Assembly: GCF_003667505.1 (NCBI RefSeq)
Contig: NZ_RCVJ01000109.1
Location: 1 to 54,857, forward strand
Direction of reading: 5' to 3'
Source: Micromonospora sp. BL4
GTDB lineage: Bacteria > Actinomycetota > Actinomycetes > Mycobacteriales > Micromonosporaceae
Length of the DNA: 54,857 bases
Positions 44,053-52,711 of this stretch are shown here, one piece after another. Numbering within the stretch: the stretch's first letter is position 1; the number at the start of each line of letters is the position of its first letter. The notes under the pieces are model-generated. The model saw only the letters and a program-made list of their open reading frames with translations. It had not been told where the DNA came from and did no database searches. The position numbers and the translations under genes were made by a program.

Positions 44053-45153
44053 ATGATCTGGACAGCCGGTTTCCGTACCGGGGTGATCAGCCCCTACGAG
44101 CGGTTGCAGTTCAGCGAACCCCGTCGCTTCGCCGACCAGACCGTCCGTCAGGTGCTGCACCTGGCCGGCGGTGGGGACGCGTTCCGGGTACGCCTGACGA
44201 ACCGTTACGGCCGCGCTCCGCTGACCATCGGGGCCGCCACCGCCGCCGTCGGTGACCGGCAGGTCGCGCTCACCTTCGACGGTGCCGAGCACCGCGTCGT
44301 CCCGGCGGGCGAAGAGGCCGTCACGGACCCGGTCAGCGTTCCCGTGCGGTCCGGCTCGGACGTGGTCGTGAGCCTCTACCTCCCGGAGCGGACCGATCTG
44401 GCCACCCACTCGCACAAGCCGGCGGAGGTCGCCCGGATAGCCCACGGCAACCACGTCACGTCTCCCGTCCTGCCCGGGGCGGAGCAGGTCGAGGCCCGGT
44501 TCTACCTGTCGGGTGTCGACGTGCTCGCCCCGCAGGGCACGACGATCGCGGTGGCCTTCGGCGACTCCTGGTTCGAGGGGGTCGGCACCACGATCGGCGC
44601 GAACCGCCGTTCGGTCGACGTCCTCAACCGGCGGCTGCGGCACGGCTGGGTCGTCAACCAGGGCATCGCCGGAAACCGCCTGCTGCGCGACACCGTCGGC
44701 GAACACGGGCTGGCCCGCTTCGACCGCGACGTCCTCTCGATACCGGCCGTGAGCCACGTCCTGGTCCACTTCGGTATCAACGACCTCGGTCTACCCGCCA
44801 TGCTCGGCGAGCCTCCCGTCTCCGCCGACGCCCTCATCGACGGCTTCACGACGCTGGCCGCGCGTGCGCACACCGCCGGGCTGAAGGTCGTCGCCGCCAC
44901 CATCGGTCCCTTCGCGGGCGCCGGCCCCGAGATCAGTACGCCGGAGGGCCTCGCCGTCCGACGCGAGGTGAACGAATGGATCCGCACGACGGATGCCTTC
45001 GACGCTGTCGTCGACGTGGCTCAGGCCGTCGCCGGCCCGCACGCCCCCGACCACATCCACCCCGCGCTGGACAGCGGCGACGGCATGCACCTGAACGACA
45101 AGGGCGCCGAGGTCATGGCCGCTGCCGTCAATCTGGACGACCTCGCGCTGTAG
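44053..45153 (+). CDS. SGNH/GDSL-family hydrolase
   Basis: A 366-aa protein. The first ~160 residues are a beta-rich domain (FRVRLTNRYGRAPLTIGAAT, VVVSLYLPERTD). The SGNH hydrolase follows with block I AFGDSWFEG (Ser near 170), block II QGIAGNR, block III FGINDLG and the C-terminal DGMHLND with Asp and His. All four catalytic blocks are intact. No signal peptide is seen. An esterase or deacetylase role on a small ester is likely. It follows the reductase by 16 bases, so it belongs to the same operon. Confidence 0.9.
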   Translation: MIWTAGFRTGVISPYERLQFSEPRRFADQTVRQVLHLAGGGDAFRVRLTNRYGRAPLTIGAATAAVGDRQVALTFDGAEHRVVPAGEEAVTDPVSVPVRSGSDVVVSLYLPERTDLATHSHKPAEVARIAHGNHVTSPVLPGAEQVEARFYLSGVDVLAPQGTTIAVAFGDSWFEGVGTTIGANRRSVDVLNRRLRHGWVVNQGIAGNRLLRDTVGEHGLARFDRDVLSIPAVSHVLVHFGINDLGLPAMLGEPPVSADALIDGFTTLAARAHTAGLKVVAATIGPFAGAGPEISTPEGLAVRREVNEWIRTTDAFDAVVDVAQAVAGPHAPDHIHPALDSGDGMHLNDKGAEVMAAAVNLDDLAL

Positions 45154-45163
45154 CAGCCCGCCG

Positions 45164-46480
45164 TCAGGCCCCGAGGACGTGGGCCAGGTGGGGATTGGTG
45201 AAGACGCGGTCCGGGTCCAGGCGGTCGCGGACGGTCTGGAAGTCGGTGAATCGCGGGTACGCGGTGGCCAGCGAGGCGGCGTCGCGGTAGTGCAGCTTGC
45301 CCCAGTGCGGGCGACCGCCCAGTCCGGCGGCCACCTTCTCGAAGGCCCGGAAGTACGGCTCGTACGGCATGCCGACGTACTGGTGCACGGCGATGTACGC
45401 GTTGTCCCGGCCGTAGCCGTGCGACAGCCAGATGTCGTCGGCGGCGGTGAACCGCACCTCCACCGGGAAGAGCACCTTGAACGGCAGTCCGTCCACGATC
45501 CGCCGGAGCGCCGCCAGCGCCTCGGGCAGCGCCTCGCGGGGCAGGCCGTACTCCATCTCCACGAAGCGGACCCGGCGCGGGGTGCAGAACACCCGGTCGG
45601 AGCGGCCGGTGTACCGGCGTTCGGTGAGCGCGCGGGCGGAGACGGCGCTGATCCTCGGGGCGAGCGCCGGCACGGCCCGGCCGAGGCGACAGGCGCTGGC
45701 GAAGACGGTGTTGGCCAGGAAGTCGTCGTCCAGCCAGCCGCGCCATCGGGGCAGCGGGCGGTCGTTGGCGGATACCCGGTCGTTGGTCTTGACCTGGACC
45801 CGTGCGGTGTAGGGGAACCAGTAGAACTCGACGTGGTTGTGGTCGCCGATCAGTGCCGGCAGGTCGTCGAGCACGTCGGCCAGCGCGGCCGGGCGTTCGT
45901 GGGCGTGCAGCACGAAGGCGTCGACGCAGCGCAGGGTCACCTCGACCAGCACGCCGAGCGCGCCGAGCGACACCCTGGCGGCGGCGAAGACGTCCGGGTG
46001 CTCGTCGGCGGAGCAGCGCAGCACCTCGCCGGTGCCGGTGACCAGGGTGATCGCCTCGACGAAGGTGGACAGGCAGCCGAAGCCGGCGCCGGTGCCGTGG
46101 GTGCCCGTGGAGATCGCCCCGGCGACCGTCTGGGCGTCGATGTCACCGAGGTTGGGCAGGGCCAGGCGGTGCCGGGCGAGCAGACCGTTGAGGGCGTGCA
46201 GGGTCATCCCGGCCGGTACGGTGACGAGCCGACGCGCGACGTCGACGCTGACGGTGGTGGCGAGCTCGGACAGCTCCATCCGCCGGTCCTCGGCGAGCGC
46301 GATGGCGGTGAAGGAGTGGCCGCTGCCGGCCACCCGGATCCGACCGCCGTCGGCGGCGGCGGCCCGGACGGCCTCGGCGACGTCGGTCGGCGAGCCGGGG
46401 CGGAGGATTGTGGTGGCGCTGCCACGCTGGTTACCGGCCCAGTTGGACCAGCGGGCGGTGAGCGGTGCGGTGCCGACCAT
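45164..46480 (-). CDS. FAD-linked oxidase, D-arabinono-1,4-lactone oxidase type
   Basis: A 438-aa flavoenzyme of the aldonolactone/alditol oxidase group. The FAD-binding domain has RVAGSGHSFT, His55 being the usual site of covalent FAD linkage, then NLGDIDAQTVAGAISTGTHG. The C-terminal substrate domain has RRVRFVEMEYGLPREAL, LSHGYGRDNAYIAVHQ and GRPHWGKLHY. The ATG at 46480 follows GAGGAG. It is divergent from a TetR gene across a palindrome (46500-46518). Its 3' end contains the right copy of the 173-bp direct repeat, so the tail of this gene (PHLAHVLGA) may have been exchanged. Confidence 0.93.
   Translation of the reverse strand: MVGTAPLTARWSNWAGNQRGSATTILRPGSPTDVAEAVRAAAADGGRIRVAGSGHSFTAIALAEDRRMELSELATTVSVDVARRLVTVPAGMTLHALNGLLARHRLALPNLGDIDAQTVAGAISTGTHGTGAGFGCLSTFVEAITLVTGTGEVLRCSADEHPDVFAAARVSLGALGVLVEVTLRCVDAFVLHAHERPAALADVLDDLPALIGDHNHVEFYWFPYTARVQVKTNDRVSANDRPLPRWRGWLDDDFLANTVFASACRLGRAVPALAPRISAVSARALTERRYTGRSDRVFCTPRRVRFVEMEYGLPREALPEALAALRRIVDGLPFKVLFPVEVRFTAADDIWLSHGYGRDNAYIAVHQYVGMPYEPYFRAFEKVAAGLGGRPHWGKLHYRDAASLATAYPRFTDFQTVRDRLDPDRVFTNPHLAHVLGA
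45186..45358. repeat. 173-bp direct repeat, right copy, inside the oxidase gene
   Basis: Same orientation as 41099-41271, no gaps. The unit between corresponding points of the two copies is 4087 bp. Confidence 0.85.
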
Positions 46481-46499
46481 GCGCGCTCCTCGAAAATGA

Positions 46500-46518
46500 A
46501 TATGAACTGACTTCATAT
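46500..46518. promoter_or_regulatory. TetR operator between the oxidase and its regulator
   Basis: ATATGAA-CTGAC-TTCATAT, perfect 7-bp arms, AT-rich in otherwise GC-rich DNA, in the gap between divergent genes. The TetR protein at 46629 is the expected binder, controlling both directions. Confidence 0.75.
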
Positions 46519-46628
46519 CAGGAACGTTGTAGCTGGTAAATACCGCAATTGCGGTCCGCTCGTTGTACCGGTAGTCACGGACTCGTGACGTGGAGATATG
46601 TTCATCCGTCGAAGGGGGGTGGCGCCGA

Positions 46629-47312
46629 GTGTCCACACCAGCCGCCACGACCGGGCCGCTGCGCCGCGTACCGGTGCAGGGTCGAAGTGTCGCGCGGGTA
46701 CAGCGCATGTTGGATGCCTGCGCCGAACTCGTCGACGAGGTGGGGTACGAAGGGCTGACCACGACCCTGCTCGCCGAGCGCGCCGAGGTGGCGATCGGGT
46801 CGGTCTACCAGTTCTTCCCGGACAAGCGGGCGATCGTGCAGGCGTTGACCCTGCGCACGATGGAGTCCTACCTCCAGCGGCTCGACGAGCGGTTCGCCTC
46901 CGACGAGATGACCCACTGGTGGGACGGCGTCGACGCGGGGATCGATGAGTACATCACGATGCACCGCACCGTTCCCGGCTTCCGGACCCTGCACTTCGGC
47001 GACGTGGTCGACCTGCACCTGCTCGACGAGCAGCGGGACAACAACGGCGTGATCGCCGACCAGCTGGCGCGGGTGCTCACCGAGCGCTTCGGGCTGACCG
47101 ACGTCCCCAAGCTCCGCTTCGTCCTGGAGATCGCGGTGGAGGCGGCCGACGCGCTGATCAAGCTCGCGTTCCGGCGTCGGTCCGACGGCGACGAGCGGGT
47201 GCTGCTCGAGGCGAAGGCGCTGATCCGGGAGTACCTGCACCGCCAGGTCGACGGCCCGGAGAGCGACCGGTCGGGCACCGAGCAGCAGGCCGCGGCCGCC
47301 CAGCCCGCCTGA
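46629..47312 (+). CDS. TetR family regulator, divergent from the FAD-linked oxidase
   Basis: About 227 aa. HTH: RVQRMLDACAELVDEVGYEG, TTTLLAERAEVAIGSVYQFFPDKRA (classic TetR recognition helix). The ligand domain ends with a disordered Gln/Ala-rich tail. The GTG at 46629 was chosen with GGGGGTGG upstream; an ATG at 46590 would add 13 residues. The operator at 46500-46518 lies between it and the oxidase start. Confidence 0.88.
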   Translation: MSTPAATTGPLRRVPVQGRSVARVQRMLDACAELVDEVGYEGLTTTLLAERAEVAIGSVYQFFPDKRAIVQALTLRTMESYLQRLDERFASDEMTHWWDGVDAGIDEYITMHRTVPGFRTLHFGDVVDLHLLDEQRDNNGVIADQLARVLTERFGLTDVPKLRFVLEIAVEAADALIKLAFRRRSDGDERVLLEAKALIREYLHRQVDGPESDRSGTEQQAAAAQPA

Positions 47313-47369
47313 CCCGGCCCGCCCTGCGGGGCCGCGCGGCGGGGCGGGGCCGCGCGGCGGGGTGGCACC

Positions 47370-48578
47370 TCAGAGGAACGCCTGACCCTCACCCCGGTAC
47401 GTGGACGCGGTCGCCACGATCGCGTCCCCGTCGACGAGGTGCAACTCGTTGACCCGCTCGCACAGCTCGCCGGCCTTGGCGTGCCGGAACCACACCCGGT
47501 CGCCGATACGCAGGGCGGCCGCCGCCGCGCCGGCCAGCGGGGTCTGCACCTCGCCGGCCCCCTCGGTGCCGACCAGCTTCAGGCCGGCCGGCAGCCACGG
47601 TCGGGGCAGTCGGCTGTCGGCGGCCGGGCCGGAGGCGATCCAACCGCCGCCGAGCACGGTCGCCAGCTCCGGCGTCGGCCGACGGACCACCGCGCAGGCG
47701 AAGAACGCCGCCGGGGTGGGACGCCAGGCGCGGTAGGCGTCGAACAGCGTCGGCCCGTACAGGCCCGATCCCGCGGTGACCTCGGTGACCGCGGGATCGG
47801 CGCTGGTCGCGGCCACGCTGCCGGTGCCGCCACCGTTGACGAACTCCAGGTCGGCGTGCTCACGGACCGCGGCCACCGCCGCGCTCCGGCGAGCCAGCAA
47901 CTCGCGGTACGACCCGCGCTGGGCCAGCCGGATCGCGCCGGCCAGCAGCGTCTGCCCCGGCGGCGCGTCGCCCAGGCCGGCGATCTGCGCCTCGTACGAC
48001 ATGAGGCCGACCAGCCGGAAACCGGCCCGGCCGGTGACGGTCGCGGCGAGCGCGCCGGCCGCTCGGGCGCTGTGCACCGGTGAGCGGCGTACGCCGACGT
48101 GCACCCGTCCGCGCAGCGGTCGCCAGGAGGCGTCCAGGTCCAGGCAGAGCCGCAGCTCGGCGCGCTGCCCGGGGGCCCGCACGGAGTCGATGAGGTCGAG
48201 CTGCCCGGTGCCGTCGATCATCAGGGTGATCGCGGCGGCCAGTGTCGGGTCGGCGGCCAGCTCGGCGAGCGCCGAGCGGTCCGCGCTCGGGTACGCGACC
48301 AGCACGTCGTCGCTCACCCCGGCCCGGACCAGCCAGATCGCCTCGGGCAGGGTGAACGCCATGACGCCCCGCCAGCCGGGCCGGGCGAGCGCCCGGCTGA
48401 TCAGCTCCCGGCTGCGGACCGACTTGCTCGCCAGTCGGACCGGTTTGCCGGCGGCGCGGTCGGCCAGGGCGGCCGAGTTGGCGTCGAAGGCGGTGAGATC
48501 CACCACCGCGTACGGCGGGTCGAGGTGGGCGGTCGCCCGATCCAGGCGCTCGCGCAGTTTGTCGCTTTCGATGGCCAC
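47370..48578 (-). CDS. PLP-dependent alanine racemase-fold enzyme (amino acid deaminase/aldolase type)
   Basis: A 402-aa fold-type III PLP enzyme. Lys52 in RLASKSVRS is the PLP lysine, with AVVDLTAFDANSA before it and FTLPEAIWL after. C-terminal marks FVNGGGTGSV, VTAGSGLYGPTLFD and WFRHAKAGELCERVNELH carry the His/Cys metal ligands used by D-threonine aldolase and D-serine dehydratase relatives. GTG start at 48578. The substrate is probably a D-amino acid, not identified. Common in actinobacteria near tmk. Confidence 0.87.
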   Translation of the reverse strand: MAIESDKLRERLDRATAHLDPPYAVVDLTAFDANSAALADRAAGKPVRLASKSVRSRELISRALARPGWRGVMAFTLPEAIWLVRAGVSDDVLVAYPSADRSALAELAADPTLAAAITLMIDGTGQLDLIDSVRAPGQRAELRLCLDLDASWRPLRGRVHVGVRRSPVHSARAAGALAATVTGRAGFRLVGLMSYEAQIAGLGDAPPGQTLLAGAIRLAQRGSYRELLARRSAAVAAVREHADLEFVNGGGTGSVAATSADPAVTEVTAGSGLYGPTLFDAYRAWRPTPAAFFACAVVRRPTPELATVLGGGWIASGPAADSRLPRPWLPAGLKLVGTEGAGEVQTPLAGAAAAALRIGDRVWFRHAKAGELCERVNELHLVDGDAIVATASTYRGEGQAFL

Positions 48579-48727
48579 GTGTGCACGCTAACTGTCGGAC
48601 GATGAATGCGAAATACCCTCGCGTACGGCCGGGCTGCGGTTGATGCCTTCGGCGGCCTAGGCTCAGCGAGCAGGAGAATGTCGCGAGTGGGGTGGCTCCC
48701 CACCGGGTCTAGAGTGTTCCACCGGGG

Positions 48728-50983
48728 GTGCCCAGCGATGGGCCGGCACGTGGAGGTACGGCCATCGAAAGCCAGAACAGCGGCGAGTCGCGCGGCGTGT
48801 CGCGCTCCGGCGATCAGTCCGGCAACGCCGCCAACCAGTCTGGCGGGAGCCAGGTGGATCCGTCCGGTTACGCCGCCATCCGCTCAGTTCTGCGGATCCG
48901 GCCGTTCCGGCGGCTGTGGATCGTGCTCGGCGCAGCCTCCTTCGGTGACTGGTTCGGCCTGCTGGCCACCTCGGTCTTCGCCGCCTCCCAGGTGCAGGGC
49001 AGCACCGCGAAGGGGGCGGCCTTCGGTGGTGTCATCGCGATCCGGCTGCTGCCCGCGCTGGTGCTCGGGCCGGTCGCCGGTGTGCTCGCCGACCGGTTCG
49101 ACCGGCGCTGGACGATGGTCATCTGCGACCTGCTCCGCTTCGTCCTGTTCGCCTCCATCCCGATGGTGGCGCTGGCCGGCGCGAGCGGCGCGATGGTGGT
49201 CCTCTGGGCGACCGTCGCCACCTTCCTGATCGAGTCGATCACGCTGATCTGGATTCCGGCCAAGGAGGCCGCGGTCCCCAACCTGATCCCGCGCGCCCGG
49301 CTGGAGGCGGCCAACCAGCTCACGCTGATCACCACGTACGGCCTCACCCCGATCCTCGCGGCGCTGGTGGCTGCGGCGCTCGACCGCAGCGTCCGGGCCG
49401 TCGCCGGCGGCGACCTCGGCTGGGCAGAGCCGGCCCAGCTCGCGCTCTGGGTCAACTCCTTCTCGCGGCTCGCCACCGCCCTCGTGGTGGCGTTCGGGAT
49501 CAAGGAGATCAGCCAGGCGCAGACCGGCGAACGGCAGCGCACCGAGCAGAGCATGGGGCGCCAGTTCGCCGAGGGCTGGAAGTACATCGGCCAGACCCGG
49601 CTCGTCCGCGGTCTGGTGCTCGGCATCTTCGGCGCGTTCGCCGGCGGCGGCATCGTGATCGGCACCGCGAAGTTCTTCGCCGCCTCGCTCGGCGCCGGCG
49701 ACGCTGCCTTCTTCCTGCTCTTCGGTGCCATCTTCGTCGGCCTGGCCCTCGGCCTCGGCCTCGGCCCGATGGTCGTCAAGGAGATGTCCCGCCGCCGTTG
49801 GTTCGGCATGAGCATCGTGCTGGCCAGCGCCGCCGTGATGACCCTCGCCTTCGCCATCCACCTGTCCATGGCGATCGTCGGCGCGGTCCTGGTTGGTGTC
49901 GGCGCGGGAATGGCCTTCCTGGCGGGCACCACCCTGCTCGGCGGCGAGGTGGCCGACGAGGTACGCGGGCGGGTCTTCGCGGTGGTGCAGATCGGCACCC
50001 GGCTGGTGCTGATCCTGGCCATCGGGCTGAGCAGCCTACTGGTCGGTGTGGGCGGCTCCCGCAAGTTGGTGATCGCCGACCTGGGCGTGTCCGTCTCCTC
50101 GACGCGGTTGCTGCTGCTCGCCGCGGGGGTCGCCGGCATCTTCGCCGGGATCAGCGCGTTCGGCCAGATGGATGACAAGAAGGGCGTCCCGGTCCTCGCC
50201 GACCTCTGGGGCTCCATCCGGGGTCGGCCGCTGATGCCGGCCGAGCCGTTCGTCTCCGCCGGGCTCTTCGTGGTCTTCGAGGGCGGTGAGGGCGCCGGCA
50301 AGTCCACCCAGCTCGCCGCGCTCGCCGAGCGACTGCGCGGCCAGGGGCGCGACGTCGTGGTCACCCGCGAGCCCGGGGCGACCACCGTCGGTCAACGGAT
50401 CCGGTCGCTGGTGCTGGACACCTCCGGCGCCGAGGCGCCCTCGCCGCGCGCCGAGGCGCTGCTCTACGCCGCCGACCGGGCGCACCATGTGGCCGCCGTG
50501 GTGCGGCCCGCGCTGATCCGCGGCGGCGTGGTGATCAGCGACCGGTACGTCGACTCGTCTCTGGCGTACCAGGGCGCCGGGCGGACCCTCCCGGTCGACG
50601 AGGTCTCCTGGCTCTCCTCCTGGGCTACCGGTGGGCTCAAGCCCGACCTGGTGGTGCTGCTGGACGTCGAGCCGCAGACCGGCCTGTCGCGGGTGGAGTC
50701 GCGCAGCGAGGGCGTCGACCGGCTGGAGGCCGAGTCGATCGCGTTCCACGAGCGCGTCCGGTACGCCTTCCTCGACCTGGCCGCCGCCGACCCGAAGCGC
50801 TACCTGGTGCTCGACGCGTCCCGGCCGGCCGAGGAGATCACCGGGCAGGTGATCCGGCGTGTCGAGGAGATGCTCGGAAGTCCGGGCGGCATCGTGCACC
50901 CCCGGCCGGCGCAGGGCCCGGACACCTCGGTGCAGCCCGAGTTATCCGACGCGGAGCTGGTGACGATGGAGCATCGAACCTGA
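48728..50983 (+). CDS. tmk: MFS-type membrane protein fused to thymidylate kinase
   Basis: A 751-aa fusion. Residues ~50-490 are a major facilitator-like membrane domain (about 10-12 helices, with LADRFDRRWTMVICDLLRF as the loop 2-3 signature). A thymidylate kinase follows: Walker A FEGGEGAGKST with Lys525, VTREPGATTVGQ, SDRYVDSSLAYQ and LDVEPQTGLSRVESR. The kinase makes dTDP from dTMP for DNA synthesis. The fusion is known in Streptomyces relatives. The listed start is the GTG at 48728; a strong Shine-Dalgarno GGAGGT (48752-48757) instead precedes an in-frame ATC at 48764. The stop overlaps holB (TGATG). Confidence 0.9.
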   Translation: MPSDGPARGGTAIESQNSGESRGVSRSGDQSGNAANQSGGSQVDPSGYAAIRSVLRIRPFRRLWIVLGAASFGDWFGLLATSVFAASQVQGSTAKGAAFGGVIAIRLLPALVLGPVAGVLADRFDRRWTMVICDLLRFVLFASIPMVALAGASGAMVVLWATVATFLIESITLIWIPAKEAAVPNLIPRARLEAANQLTLITTYGLTPILAALVAAALDRSVRAVAGGDLGWAEPAQLALWVNSFSRLATALVVAFGIKEISQAQTGERQRTEQSMGRQFAEGWKYIGQTRLVRGLVLGIFGAFAGGGIVIGTAKFFAASLGAGDAAFFLLFGAIFVGLALGLGLGPMVVKEMSRRRWFGMSIVLASAAVMTLAFAIHLSMAIVGAVLVGVGAGMAFLAGTTLLGGEVADEVRGRVFAVVQIGTRLVLILAIGLSSLLVGVGGSRKLVIADLGVSVSSTRLLLLAAGVAGIFAGISAFGQMDDKKGVPVLADLWGSIRGRPLMPAEPFVSAGLFVVFEGGEGAGKSTQLAALAERLRGQGRDVVVTREPGATTVGQRIRSLVLDTSGAEAPSPRAEALLYAADRAHHVAAVVRPALIRGGVVISDRYVDSSLAYQGAGRTLPVDEVSWLSSWATGGLKPDLVVLLDVEPQTGLSRVESRSEGVDRLEAESIAFHERVRYAFLDLAAADPKRYLVLDASRPAEEITGQVIRRVEEMLGSPGGIVHPRPAQGPDTSVQPELSDAELVTMEHRT

Positions 50984-52236
50984 TGCCGGACGTCTTCGCC
51001 GACCTGGTCGGTCAGGACGAGGCGGTGACCGAGCTGCGCCGGGCGGCCGTCGCGGCGGCGTCCGTGCTGCGCGTGGGCGCCGCCGACCGTACGCCCGCGC
51101 TGATCGCCGCCGGCCCGACCGACACGGACGGCGGGGCCGGAGTCGACCCGAGCGCCGGGATGACCCACGCCTGGATCTTCACCGGGCCGCCCGGCTCCGG
51201 CCGCTCGGTCGCCGCGCGGGCCTTCGCCGCCGCCCTGCAGTGCGTGCACGGCACCGGCTGCGGCGAGTGCCCCGGCTGCCACACCACGATGGGCGGCACC
51301 CACGCCGATGTCCGGATGGTGGTGCCGGAGGGGCTCTCCATCGGCGTCGGCGAGATGCGCGCGCTGGTGCTCCGCGCGGCGAGCACCCCGTCCGGCGGGC
51401 GCTGGCAGGTGGTGGTCATCGAGGACGCCGACCGGCTCACCGAGGCCGCTGGCAACGCGCTGCTCAAGGCGATCGAGGAGCCCCCGCCGCGTACCGTGTT
51501 CCTGCTCTGCGCCCCGTCCACCCACCCGGACGACATCTCGGTGACCATCCGGTCCCGCTGTCGGGTCGTACCCCTGCGGCAGCCGTCGGCCGCGGCGGTG
51601 GCCGAGGTGCTGGTCCGTCGGGACGGCATCGCGCCCGACGTGGCGCAGTGGGCGGCGGCGGCGGCGCAGGGGCACGTGGGTCGGGCCCGCCGGCTGGCCC
51701 GCGACCCGGAGGCCCGCAAGCGGCGCGAGGCGGTGCTCGCCGTGCCGCGCCGGCTGACCGGCGTCGGCGCGGCGTTCGACGCGGCGTCAGCGCTGATCGA
51801 GGCGGCAGAGGCCGAGGCCGAGGCGGCGGTCACCGAGGCCGACACGGCCGAGCGGACGGCGCTGGAGACCGCGCTCGGCGCCGGCGGCACCGGCCGGGGC
51901 GCGGCCGGCGCGATCCGGGGCGCCGCCGGGCAGCTCAAGGAACTGGAGAAGCGGCAGAAGTCGCGGGCGACCCGGGCCCAGCGGGACGCGCTGGACCGGG
52001 CGCTGGTCGACCTGGCCGGTTTCTACCGGGACGCGATCACCATGGCGCTGCGCGCTCCGGTCGCACCGGTGCACACCGACACCGCCGTGCTGGCCGGCGC
52101 CGGGGCGCAGAAGTGGGTCGCCGAGGGGTCGCTGCGCCGGCTGGAAGCCGTGCTCGCCTGCCGGGCGGCGATCGAGGCGAACGTCAAGCCACGGATCGCC
52201 GTCGAGGCGATGATGCTCGCCCTCTGGAAGGGCTGA
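50983..52236 (+). CDS. holB: DNA polymerase III subunit delta' (clamp loader)
   Basis: A 417-aa clamp-loader subunit. DLVGQDEAVTELRRA starts the AAA+ domain; the P-loop is GPPGSGRS with Arg74 in place of Lys, as expected of a subunit that does not hydrolyse ATP. A zinc module has Cys87, Cys93, Cys96 and Cys99. VIEDADRLTEAAGNALLKAIEEPPP and TIRSRCRVVPLR (Arg finger region) follow. The C-terminal ~150 residues form the collar domain. It lies directly after tmk with a 1-base overlap. Confidence 0.95.
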   Translation: MPDVFADLVGQDEAVTELRRAAVAAASVLRVGAADRTPALIAAGPTDTDGGAGVDPSAGMTHAWIFTGPPGSGRSVAARAFAAALQCVHGTGCGECPGCHTTMGGTHADVRMVVPEGLSIGVGEMRALVLRAASTPSGGRWQVVVIEDADRLTEAAGNALLKAIEEPPPRTVFLLCAPSTHPDDISVTIRSRCRVVPLRQPSAAAVAEVLVRRDGIAPDVAQWAAAAAQGHVGRARRLARDPEARKRREAVLAVPRRLTGVGAAFDAASALIEAAEAEAEAAVTEADTAERTALETALGAGGTGRGAAGAIRGAAGQLKELEKRQKSRATRAQRDALDRALVDLAGFYRDAITMALRAPVAPVHTDTAVLAGAGAQKWVAEGSLRRLEAVLACRAAIEANVKPRIAVEAMMLALWKG

Positions 52237-52380
52237 GCGCCGCTTTCGTGGCGTGGTCCCGGCCGGCGGACCCGTCATCCACAGGCATCGACACGCACGA
52301 TTGCTGTGCGGTACGGTCCGGTGTGCTGTTGTGACGGTGACAGCACGCTCAGTGAGGGGTCATCCGGGAGGAGTCGGCCG
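52237..52380. promoter_or_regulatory. Promoter region of the YbaB/EspC/WXG cassette
   Basis: 144 bases. It includes a 7-bp-arm inverted repeat GTGCTGT/ACAGCAC (52323-52329 and 52340-52346) and a GGGAGGAG Shine-Dalgarno before ATG 52381. The presence of a gap after a chain of overlapping genes suggests a new promoter for the cassette. Confidence 0.4.
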
Positions 52381-52710
52381 ATGCCGCGGGGGGAGATCGA
52401 CGAAGCCTGGATCGAGGAGGCGGTGCGGCGCTACCGCCGGATCGAGTCGCTCCAGGCCGAGTTCGACCAGGCGGTGTCGACCGTCGAGGTCACCGTCCGG
52501 TCGCCGGACGGGCTGGTCGAGGTGGTGGTCACCGCCGGTGGGCGGATCACCGACGTCCGGTTCCTCGGGCCGCTGCACAGCCGCAGTCCGCGGGACGTGG
52601 CCGGTTCCGTGCAGGCCGCGGTCACCGCAGCGGCCGACGCCGCCGAGTGGGCCCGGGAGAAGCTGCACAACGAGACGTTCGCCGCCTACCGACCGCTCGC
52701 GGGGGCCTGA
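52381..52710 (+). CDS. YbaB/EbfC-family-like nucleoid-associated protein
   Basis: A 109-aa protein of YbaB-like shape: an N-terminal amphipathic helix (IEEAVRRYRRIESLQAEFDQ), a central three-strand sheet (VSTVEVTVRSPDGLVEVVVTAGGRITDVRF) and a C-terminal helix (VAGSVQAAVTAAADAAEWAREK). YbaB dimers bind DNA. In actinobacteria such divergent YbaB-like proteins often stand in front of ESX-type secreted proteins, as here, so a chaperone or regulatory role towards the next two proteins is possible. Confidence 0.8.
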   Translation: MPRGEIDEAWIEEAVRRYRRIESLQAEFDQAVSTVEVTVRSPDGLVEVVVTAGGRITDVRFLGPLHSRSPRDVAGSVQAAVTAAADAAEWAREKLHNETFAAYRPLAGA

Positions 52711-52711
52711 G

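Noticed and set aside
47313..47369. GC-rich repeated GGGGCCGCGCGGC units after the TetR gene
   Set aside because: Short low-complexity stretch between convergent genes, perhaps a terminator, but without a clear stem and loop to define.
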